Source: Mesodorylaimus sp. YZB2_4
Lineage: Eukaryota; Nematoda; Enoplea; Dorylaimida; Dorylaimidae
Assembly: GCA_030248295.1 (NCBI GenBank)
Contig: JASANH010001039.1
Span: 1,486,581-1,550,580 of the forward strand
Direction of reading: 5' to 3'
Length of the DNA stretch: 64,000 bases
Below the pieces are notes generated by a model. It was given only the letters and a program-made list of their open reading frames with translations, was not told where the DNA came from and did not search any database. Below are positions 1 through 27,023 of the stretch, in pieces (position 1 is the first letter of the stretch; each line of letters starts with the position of its first letter). The translations under genes were made by a program, and so were the position numbers.

Positions 1-274
1 AAATGGGCAAAAACCTTAAGAAAGGAGATACGGCCATGAAAAGGCATAAAAATTAAATGGAAAAAATCTAAAAAAGGCAAAATCACCAAAGAACCAAGAT
101 GGCATAATAATTTGCGCAGTTAGTCAAAAAGAACATTGTAGATACAAAAATCTTAGATACAAGTATTTGTGGCATCAAAAAAACAATAATTGCCCTAATT
201 TTAGGTTCAAATGGTTGATCTCAGCTAGAGTTATAAAAGCTAAACTTTCATGACAAGACTATAATCTTTTTCAG

Positions 275-461
275 GGAAATCGAAGACACGTCTCTGAACG
301 AATCGTTACGAAGTAAACGCGATGACGACGATACGAAGAAAGGCGACCTTTCAACAATGTCGCCACTAGTGCTCAATATCAGCCTGTGCTTTGCTGTCGT
401 GGCTTTGGCGCTTGGGATTGGAAGTTTTGGTGCATGCGTGTACATGATCCTAACGCCTTGA
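275..461 (+). CDS. 3'-terminal exon of an unrecognised single-pass membrane protein (partial gene)
   Basis: A pyrimidine-rich acceptor ends at 273-274. It is followed by 61 open codons and a TGA at 459-461. The exon begins in mid-codon (phase 1), so the 5' exons must lie left of the window. The peptide starts with an acidic and basic stretch (EIEDTSLNESLRSKRDDDDT) and then has one strongly hydrophobic segment of about 25 residues (roughly residues 33-58). Only three or so residues follow it. That shape suits the membrane anchor of a type I or tail-anchored protein. I do not recognise the family. The overlapping minus-strand frames look like shadows. Bases 1-274 would be intron. No clear polyadenylation signal was seen after the stop. 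Confidence 0.5.
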
Positions 462-3400
462 TTTTGTGACCGATTGTTAGGCCTCTGCGATACTGACATG
501 AGTGAATGAGGAAGTTCAGGCTGGAACACATTAATGTGAGACAATGCTGCGTTGCTTGTTGCATGTCAATTCGCGTGATAAAAGAATTCGTCAAGTCCAA
601 ACAAAAGTTTGTGATCCATTAAAAATTTTGCGCAACAGCATGCTGTACAGATATATTGTAACTGCCCAATTATGATAACAGATGGCTCCGGGACAGATAT
701 TATTCGAGGTGGAACTATTTGAGGGAGACACATTTCTTTCCATCAAAGTTGTCCTTTAGAACAATTCACAGGCTTCGTACATCGCATAATTTCAATTTCC
801 CGCTAGAAGCTGCTTACGACAATTTCACACATGTAAAATGTGCCTCACTTTCGAAACGTTTTCCCTAGGTGTAGCGTGTGTATCCATGGTGTAGCGACAA
901 CAGTTTTCTGCAACGCAGTTTTCCTGTTTTATAACTTTAATTGATTTTTATGTGGCCTGAATGTTGTTGCTATTCTGTTTGAAAAAGCTTTCAAGTGCGG
1001 GAAGCCCTGCGCGCAAGCTTTAAGTGAGGAACCTTTCGCTAATGTAAAACTGCCATAAGCGGCTTGCAGTGGGAAATTCAAATTTTGAATTGTTCGAGAT
1101 CTATGAAATGGTACGTATATAACTTATGACTTTATTCCCAATAGATGGCCGAAAATCTTGTGATTTCCACTGAAAGAGCAGTTTCTTCCATTCTGTAACA
1201 TCTTATCCCCTTGAAATCGTATTACACCACAAGGTTACCGTAAGTGTGCTGCACTGGCACTGGCTGGGCGAGTCCTAGCTATTTCTGCAAATTATCTTCG
1301 AAAAACTTTCTGCTGTATACTAGCATAAAATCATGCAGCTACAGTACCGTAGAGTAGAATATATGTCCGTCATTGTGGCAGGCTGGCTCCTTTTACGATG
1401 GGTGTTTTTCGTCCCTCGGTGTTCTTGGTTGGTCGACTGCCTAGTGCCGAGGAATCCAACTGCTGATGAAGCCATAACATTTTCGAATTCCTCGCTGTGA
1501 CTTGACAAATTGACAATGGGCATAATTTATGGTGCAAACCTGCTCAATCTCGCATTCCCGCCTGATCAAGTTTTTCGAGCATGTAAGCGAGCGAAGTATG
1601 TAAGAAAGGCGAGAAGATAAATCGGAGCCAGTTGTTGGCGAGCAAGGCGTATCTTTGCTGATTTCTTTCTGCCTACGCCGTCCTTTACGAAAGAAAGACG
1701 TAAGAAAATGTGCATTTACATTTTTGATGCTTCACAGAAGCTAGTTCTACGATGGTGGGCCGTGTTATTTACAAGCCCTCGCACTCGGTGGTCGCATTAG
1801 CCTGACCGACTAAAGCCCCGGCTAGTCATCGAGCAAAGAGAGACTCGTTGTGTTGCAGCATTTTGGAACGTGGTGAAGGAAGCAGGCGTAACAAGTCCGT
1901 CTCTTAGGTGCGTTTACACAATTCCATTTCCTCGAGAAGACAGCAGAGCCAAGAAACGCTCGTTCTTCATCCTCACTCTCTTTCCGTTAAGTCGCGTCAT
2001 CAGACGAGGCCCGTGCGCCAGTTGTTGAATTGGCCAGCTTCGTCTTCTCTTCGATTCCTTTTGCCGCAGAGGCGTAGTGCGTAAGCATTCACGTAACGGA
2101 CGTATGCTGCGTGGCGCTACTCAATCCATTGTCCCTATCCCCAAGGCTGGCACCAGCCGCCACCCGCTGAATTCTCCACTCCACCTCAGCGGCCTGTTGG
2201 AACACAGTGAATCGACGACACGGGCCAGCTTCGATTTAGCAACTCCTCGGTCTATACTGCTCGGTCGACTAGACACCCCCCAAACCATCCAGTTTTTCTT
2301 ATCGAACCGAGGCCGCCCACTAGCTAACGCCTTCCTTATATGGTCTTAGTGCCGTAGTGAAAGCCAGCCAGGCGTCGTGCGCGCGCACTTGCTCCTATTC
2401 GATGCTTATTCGCCACATTGACGAGGCCGCACACCCGTTTGTATACCTACATTCAATACTGCCATGTAGGGACCTAGTCTAGGTTTCGGTTTAGTCCAGC
2501 TGCTGGCCCGTAACGAGCCCTCGTCCCTGCTCGGACAGTGAACGCGTTGCGTGTTTGTATTCATTACCCACCACGCCTACTCTTGAATTTTTTTAAAAAA
2601 AGATTGTACATGGACTGAAAGATTTTTCAATTTAAAAATAATAATTGAATGAAAAATAAATAATTTGTGAGCACAAAGGGCGACAAAATGGCCGATGAAC
2701 TTTGTCATTTCGATCGCTCCTCTCTTTTATCCTTGTTCAACATGGCGCGCAATTTGTTCTGGTCTCTAGTTTGCCTGCAAAACCAGTTTGTTTCGATTTT
2801 TCGCGCTTCATTACACATTTTATAAAATGTCAATGTCGATGGTGCCAAATATGGTTAATTCTTAAATTATGATGCCATATGCGAAAGATTCTTGATTTTT
2901 TCTATTTTGCATATAAAACTCGTCAAAACTTTCTAAAAATATCGTCTCTTCTACATACTTTTATTGTGCCTGCCCCTTGTTCCAGCGGGAACGAGGGTGT
3001 ATAACATAGGATGATTCAAAAAAGAGAAAACTTTACGATTTTAGTCCTTTTATATTTCTCCGCCCATTCGTCGTCTGCACGATTGAATATACGAAATCTT
3101 TCGTCACATTTTCATTGGCCTTTTATATTTTCGAAAATGGTCAAAAAGAAGAAATTTATGGGGGCGACGTGTGGCTCATAGTTGCAAGAGGGGGCGTAGT
3201 CATCCAGTGGCTCATTCATCTTTATGGCAGGCACTCTTTCAATGCGTTATTGTCATTTTCTGTCCACTACTTATGAGCCATCGCGAGGCTTGAACGATTG
3301 AATATGGTCGTTTTGGCGGGTTTTTCCATCTTTTACTCGCTATAAACGGTGGCTAGTAGCTCAGTTTCACACGAAACTCATATCGATTCTCGTTTCGAGT

Positions 3401-4808
3401 TTTTTTGAAATAACATCATTATGAATAAGTGTTCAGAAGTTGCTCTGAAAAATTGCTTTTGCACGAAGGACAATAGTAAGAAGCTGCAATTTTTTCTAAG
3501 ATTATGGATTTTTTCAAGAATTTGAGTTTGGAAAGGATAATGGGCTGGTTTTTGATGAAGTGGGAATTTATAGGAGCGTAGTGAGCTGCAGTTTGGAAAT
3601 AATAATCACACTTTTATTCCTGCTCAAAATAGAAAAGTATCCTAAACTTTTGGTAACTGCATACAGGTTTTATCAGAAAGATAAGTTTGAATCGCAAATT
3701 CTTTGTGACTGGACTTCAAATTTTGATGTAGTGCATCCGAGTGAAAATTTATCCAAACTGAAATGGAAACAGTGGAAAATGCTTTTAAGGGAATCCACAG
3801 GGGATTTCCGTTTTCTACTTTCTACCGTGGACGTGCCTCCATGCACTTGGCGGAGTCCCTGCTTACAGCTCGGTGACTTTTATGCTTGAGAATAAAAAAC
3901 TTCCAGGAGAACCAAATCGTTTCTTCTAATGCCCTAATGTACATTTTTAAGTCTGACTTGACATTGCACGTGAAAAATGCAAACAAAATCATGCGTCAAG
4001 TGCAGATTTCTTTGACAAAAACTCTTCACTGATGCTCATCCAATGCATTTGACGTCATTTGAATAGAAAAAGACAATAACGCTTGGAATTATTTCTTATT
4101 TCTTTTATCACGAGTGCAGGATAAAGAAAAAAAGCTGGGGTGTACATGCTGACTGACACCCACTCACTTTGGACGAATCGGATTGATGCCTAGGACGTTT
4201 TTTCTAGAAAATACCATCCCGATCATTCATTGGTTCCCGTTTTCGCTGGGCCCATGGGCATGTTGAATAGCTGAAACCTTCTACGTTTATCCACTTTCCT
4301 AGGCCTTTTGCATGACTTTTTTCGTCCCAATCACACCATTCGAAGCAGCTCAATTCCGATGGAAAAAAGAAACGTTTTTTTAGATGGCTGTGAATCTATC
4401 ATGGTCTCGATTTGGGCGCAAGCTTTAGATTGGTGATTTTGAAGAGACTTTCATTTCGAAATGGCGAACAACGCTTTCATTGTTGAGCGTGTTTATCTTT
4501 ACTCTCATTCTCGACACCGCCTCCAGTATTGGCTCTAGTCGTGTGATTTTACTGGTTGAGCAGTTTTGAGGCCTGTTCGCGCTATTTGGCTGTACCTGCG
4601 CGTTGTCGAAATGTTTGTTGACCAAAGCCAATGTTTGACAAAAAAATGAGTCCGGGCATTGGCAAAGGAAAGAATACGTTATCTGAGGGATCACGTGCAC
4701 TATTTTCATTTTTAGAGGTTACTACTCATCGTCAGTTGGCGACTCGTATACTGGGCCTTCTGTTATCAGCAGTTGAGCTGATACTAAATTGGCGATAAGG
4801 ATTTTATT
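462..4808. other. Intergenic region without a supported gene
   Basis: Between the membrane-protein exon and the CASK start I see only short frames with no family resemblance. There are AT-rich stretches near 2585-2670, and a motif of the GGGAAATTCAAATTTTG type at about 1070. An open frame at 3500-3889 is followed immediately by AATAAA, but it has no recognisable content and no convincing upstream exon. The CASK promoter should lie in the last part of this stretch, but no individual element can be named. Confidence 0.4.
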
Positions 4809-21211
<16,403 letters not shown>

Positions 21212-22011
21212 TGCGATTTTTCACCAATCCTTGCATGACGCGGTTCACAAAATTGGATGCATTTTATGGCAACGAATTGTCCGCTTTTATGGTCACATTG
21301 GTGGGATAGGTGGGGGGTTCTTGTATTGTCCACATTTGATTGGTGCTACCTCTTTCTTCCTGTTATGTCATCGCGTACGTTTAGGAATTTATGAAGTAGT
21401 TTTGTTAGTTTTGTTTTTTTGTAAATATCGTATTTATTTTTTGTGTTGAAAAAGCTGAGTGACAAAAGGAGAGCTTTCTGTTTTGAAACTAGTTTTAAGC
21501 ATTTTCCTGTGATTAGAAGTAATAATCCTGTCGATTCGTCCAGTCAGTCAAGGGCGTTAAACTTTTTGAAATCTTATCATGCAAATATTTTTTATTCGAG
21601 GGCTATGTTCAAGAAATTTTATTATTGATATGGCTCTGTTATTTGTTTTTTTGAAGTGACATACACAACTAGAATTTGTAAAATGTACGAAGGGCGTAAC
21701 TTTTCTTGAAATTTGGGTGTCTAGAAATGCAATGATGTGATTAATTGATCAAATATGTGCAAAAAATAATTGAATGAACAATTTTCATGAATGCATCTTC
21801 TCCCAACTGGCTGACCAACAAACCGTTTTATTCATTTCCAGTGTTAGGCACTTCTGCATTCGGGACTCAACCCATGCCTTGATCAGCGGATAAAACTGGC
21901 CTTACATACACTCCTATTGGCAGCATGTCAAATATCCTTTTTAAAATAAGTTGAGAGTTCAAATATTTCTCGTTGTTAGCCTGATAAGGGAACACCACTA
22001 ATCGTTTTGAG
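21212..22011. other. CASK 3' flank, no gene seen
   Basis: This AT-rich region follows the CASK stop codon and presumably holds its 3' UTR. I found no canonical AATAAA at a convincing distance. Confidence 0.4.
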
Positions 22012-22075
22012 TCGTGGCCGCGGTGGTGCAGCGGTTCCGCATTTGGCTCTCCGTATTGTTTGGGATCGAGTGGCT
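22012..22075 (+). repeat. tRNA-like SINE head
   Basis: GTCGTGGCCGCGGTGGTGC and the following AGCGGTTCCGC resemble an A box with a D-arm. GGGATCGAGTGGC resembles a degenerate B box. The element is truncated and abuts the PWWP-like fragment. Confidence 0.35.
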
Positions 22076-22376
22076 AGTTCAGTGTTTCAGTGGCTGGTTC
22101 AGTTGCTGTGTTGACTCGTTTCAGTGAATCAGTGAGGGCTTTCTTGACGGCTGGTTTGGTCGGGTCCTCATGCGCGCACTCTGGACCATAGCCTTGAATT
22201 CGGGCTGGCCACCAGGGAAAACCAGCGACCTTAGCCCAGACGAACTGACCAACTAGAAAAGGACCACGTTGAGATGTGGGCGCGTCGACTAGTGGGTGCA
22301 TCAAATGCAATACTAGTACGCGAACAACTAGAGCCAAGCCCGTTTTGTCAACGCATGAACAGGACCTTAACATCAT
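22074..22376 (-). pseudogene. Stranded PWWP-domain fragment
   Basis: Minus-strand translation gives GQFVWAKVAGFPWWPARIQG (about 22180-22250), which has the core signature of a PWWP domain (the usual form is G-x-LVWAKV-x-G-PWWPA). PWWP domains bind methylated histone tails and DNA. After the core the frame turns into Lys/Thr-rich sequence and stops, well short of a full PWWP domain. No neighbouring exon is visible. It lies between a SINE head and an inverted scrap of a LINE tail. The simplest reading is a captured or retro-copied gene fragment; a lone exon of a host gene is the alternative. Confidence 0.4.
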
Positions 22377-22763
22377 GGAGATGTAGGTGCCTCAGTGGTG
22401 CCTCAGTGGAGATGTTGTTTACTCGACCGCACCGCACAGGAGAAGGCATAGAGGTGAGACTGACTTGGATACAATGGTAGGTTATCAGTGCAATTCACGA
22501 AAACAAGAGAATGACAAGGGAACCAGTCAGCATGACTTGTACCCGATTTCGACATAGACCTAGCAGGGCAAAGGTAGCCTAACGCACACGACATGATTAT
22601 CATGGCACCCACAAACTAGATCTTATATACCCCCTTACAGTTCTCTTCAGACGTGAGCTAACAAACAGCAGCTATTACCGATCATATGAAATCTAAATGC
22701 CAGAAACGAAAAAAAGGGAAAGAAAGAAACCTTTTTTGTGACGTGAAGTGAAGGGAATCAAAT

Positions 22764-22891
22764 AGAGACAAAAGACGTGAAGCCTATATCAAATAGAGCC
22801 AAAAGACGTGAAGCCTATATCAAATAGAGCCAAAAGACGTGAAGCCTATATCAAATAGGACCAAAAGACGTGAAGCCTATATCAAACAGAG
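22764..22891. repeat. 31-bp tandem repeat, about four copies
   Basis: The word GACGTGAAGCCTATATCAAA recurs four times at an exact 31-base spacing. The joining segment TAGAGCCAAAA has minor variants. This is a minisatellite. Confidence 0.9.
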
Positions 22892-22904
22892 ACAGATCTT
22901 GTTT

Positions 22905-23303
22905 CATGGTGACTACAAATTGTGTGGTCACGTTCATCAAGTTTGGCGTCTGACACCTGGAATGCATTCATTCTCTTAAATCTGTCCATCCACCGCTTTA
23001 TTGGCCGACCTTCTGTTGGGCGGCGGCCTACGTGGCGTCCCGGAAGCCTGTCTTGGCTACTGGGTCTTCGACATTTCGGACAATGAGCTCCTACCATCGA
23101 AGGTGCGACTCAAGCATTTTCTCTTTGATAGGGGCTACCCCTATCAGGTTTCGAATGTCGTTGTTTATAATGTGATTCCACCGCGTGATATCTAGGCTCC
23201 ACTGAGGCACCTGCATCTCCATGATGTTAAGGTCCTGTTCATGCGTTGACAAAACGGGCTTGGCTCTAGTTGTTAGTTGATGCCCTTGTAGACGTTCTAT
23301 CAT
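22905..23303 (-). mobile_element. LINE reverse-transcriptase C-terminal tail fragment
   Basis: Minus-strand frames read SLDITRWNHIINNDIRNLIG, then KEKMLESHLRW, then VGRRPTEGRPIKRWMDRFK. These match the post-RT tail common in nematode and insect RTE-like LINE polyproteins (ITRWDHI...NEDIR, LRWYGHV, GRRPRGRPKKRW). Stops and frameshifts break it. An inverted scrap of the same sequence lies at 22326-22402. A second copy lies at 33024-33700 on the + strand. Confidence 0.6.
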
Positions 23304-23982
23304 TCACCCAGCTGTCCCTGCGCCAGCTGGAGCGTCTGTCAGGTCCACGGGTTGGATTCGGAACAGCCGCTCGGGGCAAAACAATTTTTGGAGTCCAGAG
23401 GGCTCTAAAAATTTTTTAAGTCTGATCAGTAGCAACAAAGACAAAAAACAGTAACATAATTTAACTTGGAAATAAGAGTGATTTCCATGGTTTTTTAGTT
23501 GTGAAGTGTCCTAGGTAGAGTATGAATGCTCTATTCCTATTCCTTAAATACCACGCTCCCCTTACTACAATCAAGAAAGTAGCCCCCACGGAAATCGCCA
23601 AAAATTTTCATCCAGAAAACACTTCTCCATTTTTTTTGTTTTCCGCTGTAATCCCAAAATACTCCCTCGTATATTTCACCGCTCTTTGCGGCGCTTGCCT
23701 GAGCGACAGTACGATACTGTGATGCACAGCGCATCATTCGATAAGGCCGTGGCTGGACTATCGAATTCACAGGCTCAAATCGTTAGAAACCGGTTGTAGT
23801 GTAACGACGTTCCTAAGGATGGGCTTCCAGCTCCTGTGCGTCCTAGACCGAGTATGGGGACTCAACCTAGGAAGGCACAAAAACACTTTAACAGGAGCAT
23901 GGGTCACCGGCGACCCCGCAATAGTAAGAGGGTCAAGTTGTACCCTGCATCCAAACTGTGCGTGACTTATAATTATACTTAC

Positions 23983-24220
23983 TGTCTGGGCACTGGTGTT
24001 TACTGCAGCCATTCCTGGACTTTTCGCATGTGTTATTTTTGCAAGGATTCGAGAATTCTAGTATCGCTACTACTCCGACGCAATGGCATTGAACGGTGGC
24101 AACAAAAAAGCAGAGCGAATGTGAGGATGCAGCTTGTAGAATCTGACGCAAATTAACTGTACTCACACCTTTTAAAATTTGGGATACAAAAATACACAAC
24201 AAAACATGCCGATGCTGTGT
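23983..24220 (-). pseudogene. Degenerate paralogue of the Ly6-like gene (exons 1 and 2)
   Basis: The exon-1-like part (24220-24169) encodes VLLCIFVSQILK and ends at a GT donor. It aligns with the signal peptide VFPLFILSQILK of the intact gene at 56-60 kb, but ACA stands where its ATG should be. The exon-2-like part (24102-23983) reads VQCHC, then NPCKNNTCEKSRNGC, then HQCPD before a GTAAGTAT donor. It matches the intact KCHC...C...C...C...C spacing and the phase (120 versus 123 bases). Its acceptor is changed from AG to TG at 24104-24103. No third exon is found downstream, where transposon debris begins. The exon 2 frame is still open, so the decay is probably recent, or an alternative start and splice is used. 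Confidence 0.6.
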
Positions 24221-25099
24221 GTTATTAACGCTATATGCAAAATAGAGAGAGCAAAATCGTGAGTCAAAAACAAAAATATGCATACTGCGAAGGTAGTAGG
24301 TTCTCTCAAAAGTTGTTTTGACAATGCAGCCGTGTGCAATAAAACCTGATTTGGGAAGGGTATGCTGCAAAAATTCGAGTTCTCTGAAGGCTACAGTAGA
24401 GTGCAGTACTGGATGCTGGTCTAGACTTCTGGCGAGTACGGTGCGAACTACGAGTCTCCCCCGTCAAATATGCGTCTTGGTGACCCTTTGGCTTGGATAT
24501 TTGACTATTCTTTGACGTTTCCAACTTTCCAGATGTTGCACCATCGAAATCTTACTAAAAATCGAGTGGTACGGGAGTTTAGGTGTGCGCATGGCTCTGA
24601 AAATGCGGGTTGGCAAGACCTGGGGTTTCTTCAAGATAGAGTCCTTACAGAGAAGATATATATATCTTCAGCATGAGAGACTGATATCTATAAAAGTCAG
24701 TTAGAACGGGTCAAAAAGGATAGGTCGGGTCTGGTTTGGCAAAACTTTCTCGAATCGGGTCAGGTTCTTTTTTGGATTTTAGGTTTCGGGTCGGGTACAC
24801 TTTCCTCCGCCGATGTTGGACCTGGCTTTGGAGACCTACAATACTGTACAGGCAGCACCACAGGGGTGCCTATGTTTTTGTGTGGTTTTTTTCTGAGTTT
24901 ATTCTAGGCGCCACACCAGATGAATCATAGAGTGGTGATGCCGCGGGGAGCTGTTATCGCTAGACTAGATTATTTGTTAGACCTCTAGTGGTCTAAGCCG
25001 TGCCACTTGCTTATGCCTATCGATGTTTCGAGGAAAGAATAAAATGATCTCGACTTCTTTTGTTGCACTTTTATTCAGTTTGATTGTAAGGTCACATAA

Positions 25100-25406
25100 G
25101 TACAACAAACCTTCACCAAGATTTTGAAATGTGGGAATGCTGGACAAGCATTGACCGATATTTTATGTGATACGGAATCGCTGGACATGTACAAAGGCAA
25201 CCGAGAAAAATTCAGAGTATCAGAACCAACTGAACGACGTATGATGATTTGTGTAACATGGTAAGTACGTGTTTCGAATATGCCTCTTCAAAAAATTACC
25301 GATAGATATGCGTGTGGTCCAATCCCAATCCAAACGCTGCTGCGTTTGTGGAAACTTGTCACTGAATGCACTGATTGCGGCTAATTTGAAGTCGGCCATT
25401 ATCAAG
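25100..25406 (+). pseudogene. Plus-strand broken paralogue of the 31.6-kb Cys-rich gene
   Basis: The frame at 25100-25260 encodes LKCGNAGQALTDILCDTESL and continues for about 25 residues to a GTAAGT donor. It is clearly related to LKCEKPGQALTDIWWDTKSV of the minus-strand gene at 31379-31603. A 45-base intron with GATAG acceptor (25261-25305) would follow. Joining the two sides produces TGA at once. The next stretch, to 25406, ends at another GTAGGT donor-like site and has a CCVCGNLSLN peptide in a different frame. A TAA sits just upstream and no signal peptide is seen. This reads as a fragment in inverted orientation relative to its relative. Confidence 0.4.
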
Positions 25407-26657
25407 GTAGGTGGTAGATATAGACGAAGTCTCCCCAATTAACGGGAAATCCTTGCATATTTTTCTCCTTGTTTATCTGGCAATAGCGCATAAGCCGCTG
25501 GCATGACGCTTCCATTGCTAATCAAACGTGGAAAAAGAAGTTTTGAACAGCTAAGATCAGAGAATCTTTGGATACTTACCTCAAGCCACGTATTGTGTAC
25601 AGTTGGTGGAACGGTGGAGGCGCCATTTTGAATGCACCATCGCAAACCCACTGTTGGCTCTGAGAGAGCATCTCCAGATTGTTTGCCGTTATGGGATAAT
25701 CCCATATGGAACCCGAATAAATGACCTTCGATTTTTAACGTGGTGCTTTCCTTTGTTGCTTTTTGAAAATTCGAGAGGCATTTTCTTGAGATGCAAGCCG
25801 ATGCGTCGCTTGTTTATGCACTATGTGCTAAGAAATTTAATTAGCTCCTTCAGTTAGATAGCGGTAAATATCATAGTCCTTCCCTTACTGTGATTGACCA
25901 TTGAATGTGAATCCGACCTCGTCTATATGACGAGAACAACGCCTATTGTGCAGGACAATTTTCCAAGGACATTTTATCGTAGGCCTGAAGACTTGTACCT
26001 GAGCTTTGCCAGCAGTGACACCGTGTTTTTTATTCGCCTCTTGAAAATAATATGCTATAACGCTTACAGCCAGATCGGATCACGTGAAATACTCGTAATT
26101 TCTTTAAACATTCAATCACACGTGTACTATTGGGTAGGAGAGAAGCAACAATAAAAGCTGAACATGAGGCGTGAAAATGTGCTCAAAAAGGCTGAGAATA
26201 ATGCTCGTTTTGGCGAAGCGAGAATTGATCACTCTTCAGGAGTGCTGAAGACTGCGCAATAAAAATCCCTCAAAAATGAGCCCACGAACAGTATGAGTAG
26301 TGCTTATAAGAAGGATCAGCTCAAGAGTGGATATAGGTTCAGCACGAAAAAAATTGGTCAGTTACTTGTATTTTCGCAGAGTGTCATTGACCGCTATACT
26401 GCGAAGCTTCTACAATCTAGGCTGAAAGGTCCTGTCATAGAAGCTTACTCAATCATTTCGATGGGTTTAGGGCCATTAAACCAAAGTCGCTGCCAGTAGC
26501 TGTCGCAGGATTTATGATTGACTAAATGTAGGATATTAGATGTGCGTACACGTATGCATGTGAATATTAGTGAACGAACTCAATCGAGTTGGCAACAGTG
26601 CAGGGCTTGGTGATATATATTAGTGGGATATGATCGATCCAAACGCAGTCCAGCGAA

Positions 26658-27014
26658 TTACTCCGCTGGACAAGCATTACAGCAGAAGAGCGTATACAAT
26701 GAATCGTCACCAGCAGATTTAAAGAAATGGCAACCGCCAACCAGAACGCATGTGGCACTTATATCAATGAATATAAAGTCTACGGGTGCAATCAGACAAG
26801 AATTACTCATCAAAAGGCATAACTTCATGCCGGGGCAATCAGCAGCTGTGAATACACCATCGGGACACTGGGCTCCATTAGCTTGGCAAGTATAGCCTTG
26901 GGGGCCAGAACACGATGTTGAACCACAGTTTCCGCTTGGAGCTGCAAGTGCGGTTGTTTTTCTGATCGCGAGGCCCAGCAACCCGAGCAGTCCCAGCAGA
27001 CCGAGCAATCCCAA
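26658..27014 (-). CDS. Cys-rich open frame following an LLG-repeat hydrophobic stretch (uncertain gene)
   Basis: The frame opens with LGLLGLLGLLGLLGL (27014-26970, a 9-12-bp tandem DNA repeat). It continues through NCGSTSCSGPQGYTCQANGA and QCPDGVFTAADCPG and ends in LFCCNACPAE. It has no ATG. It is in frame with, and one TAA downstream of, the last exon of the Cys-rich gene ending at 27024. It may be that gene's former GPI-type hydrophobic tail plus spacer, or part of another secreted protein whose start exon is not visible. The density of cysteines is unusual for a random frame, but I recognise no domain. Confidence 0.3.
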   Translation of the reverse strand: MGLLGLLGLLGLLGLAIRKTTALAAPSGNCGSTSCSGPQGYTCQANGAQCPDGVFTAADCPGMKLCLLMSNSCLIAPVDFIFIDISATCVLVGGCHFFKSAGDDSLYTLFCCNACPAE

Positions 27015-27023
27015 GTCGGCATC

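Noticed and set aside
3500-3889. 130-codon + strand open frame followed by AATAAA
   Set aside because: AT-rich, no ATG near its start, no recognisable motif, no convincing upstream exon.
25439-25705. Minus-strand frame with a GAG/GTAAGTAT donor and peptide GLRWCIQNGASTVPPTVHNT
   Set aside because: A single donor-like site and no partner exon, signal peptide or family match; kept only as a curiosity.
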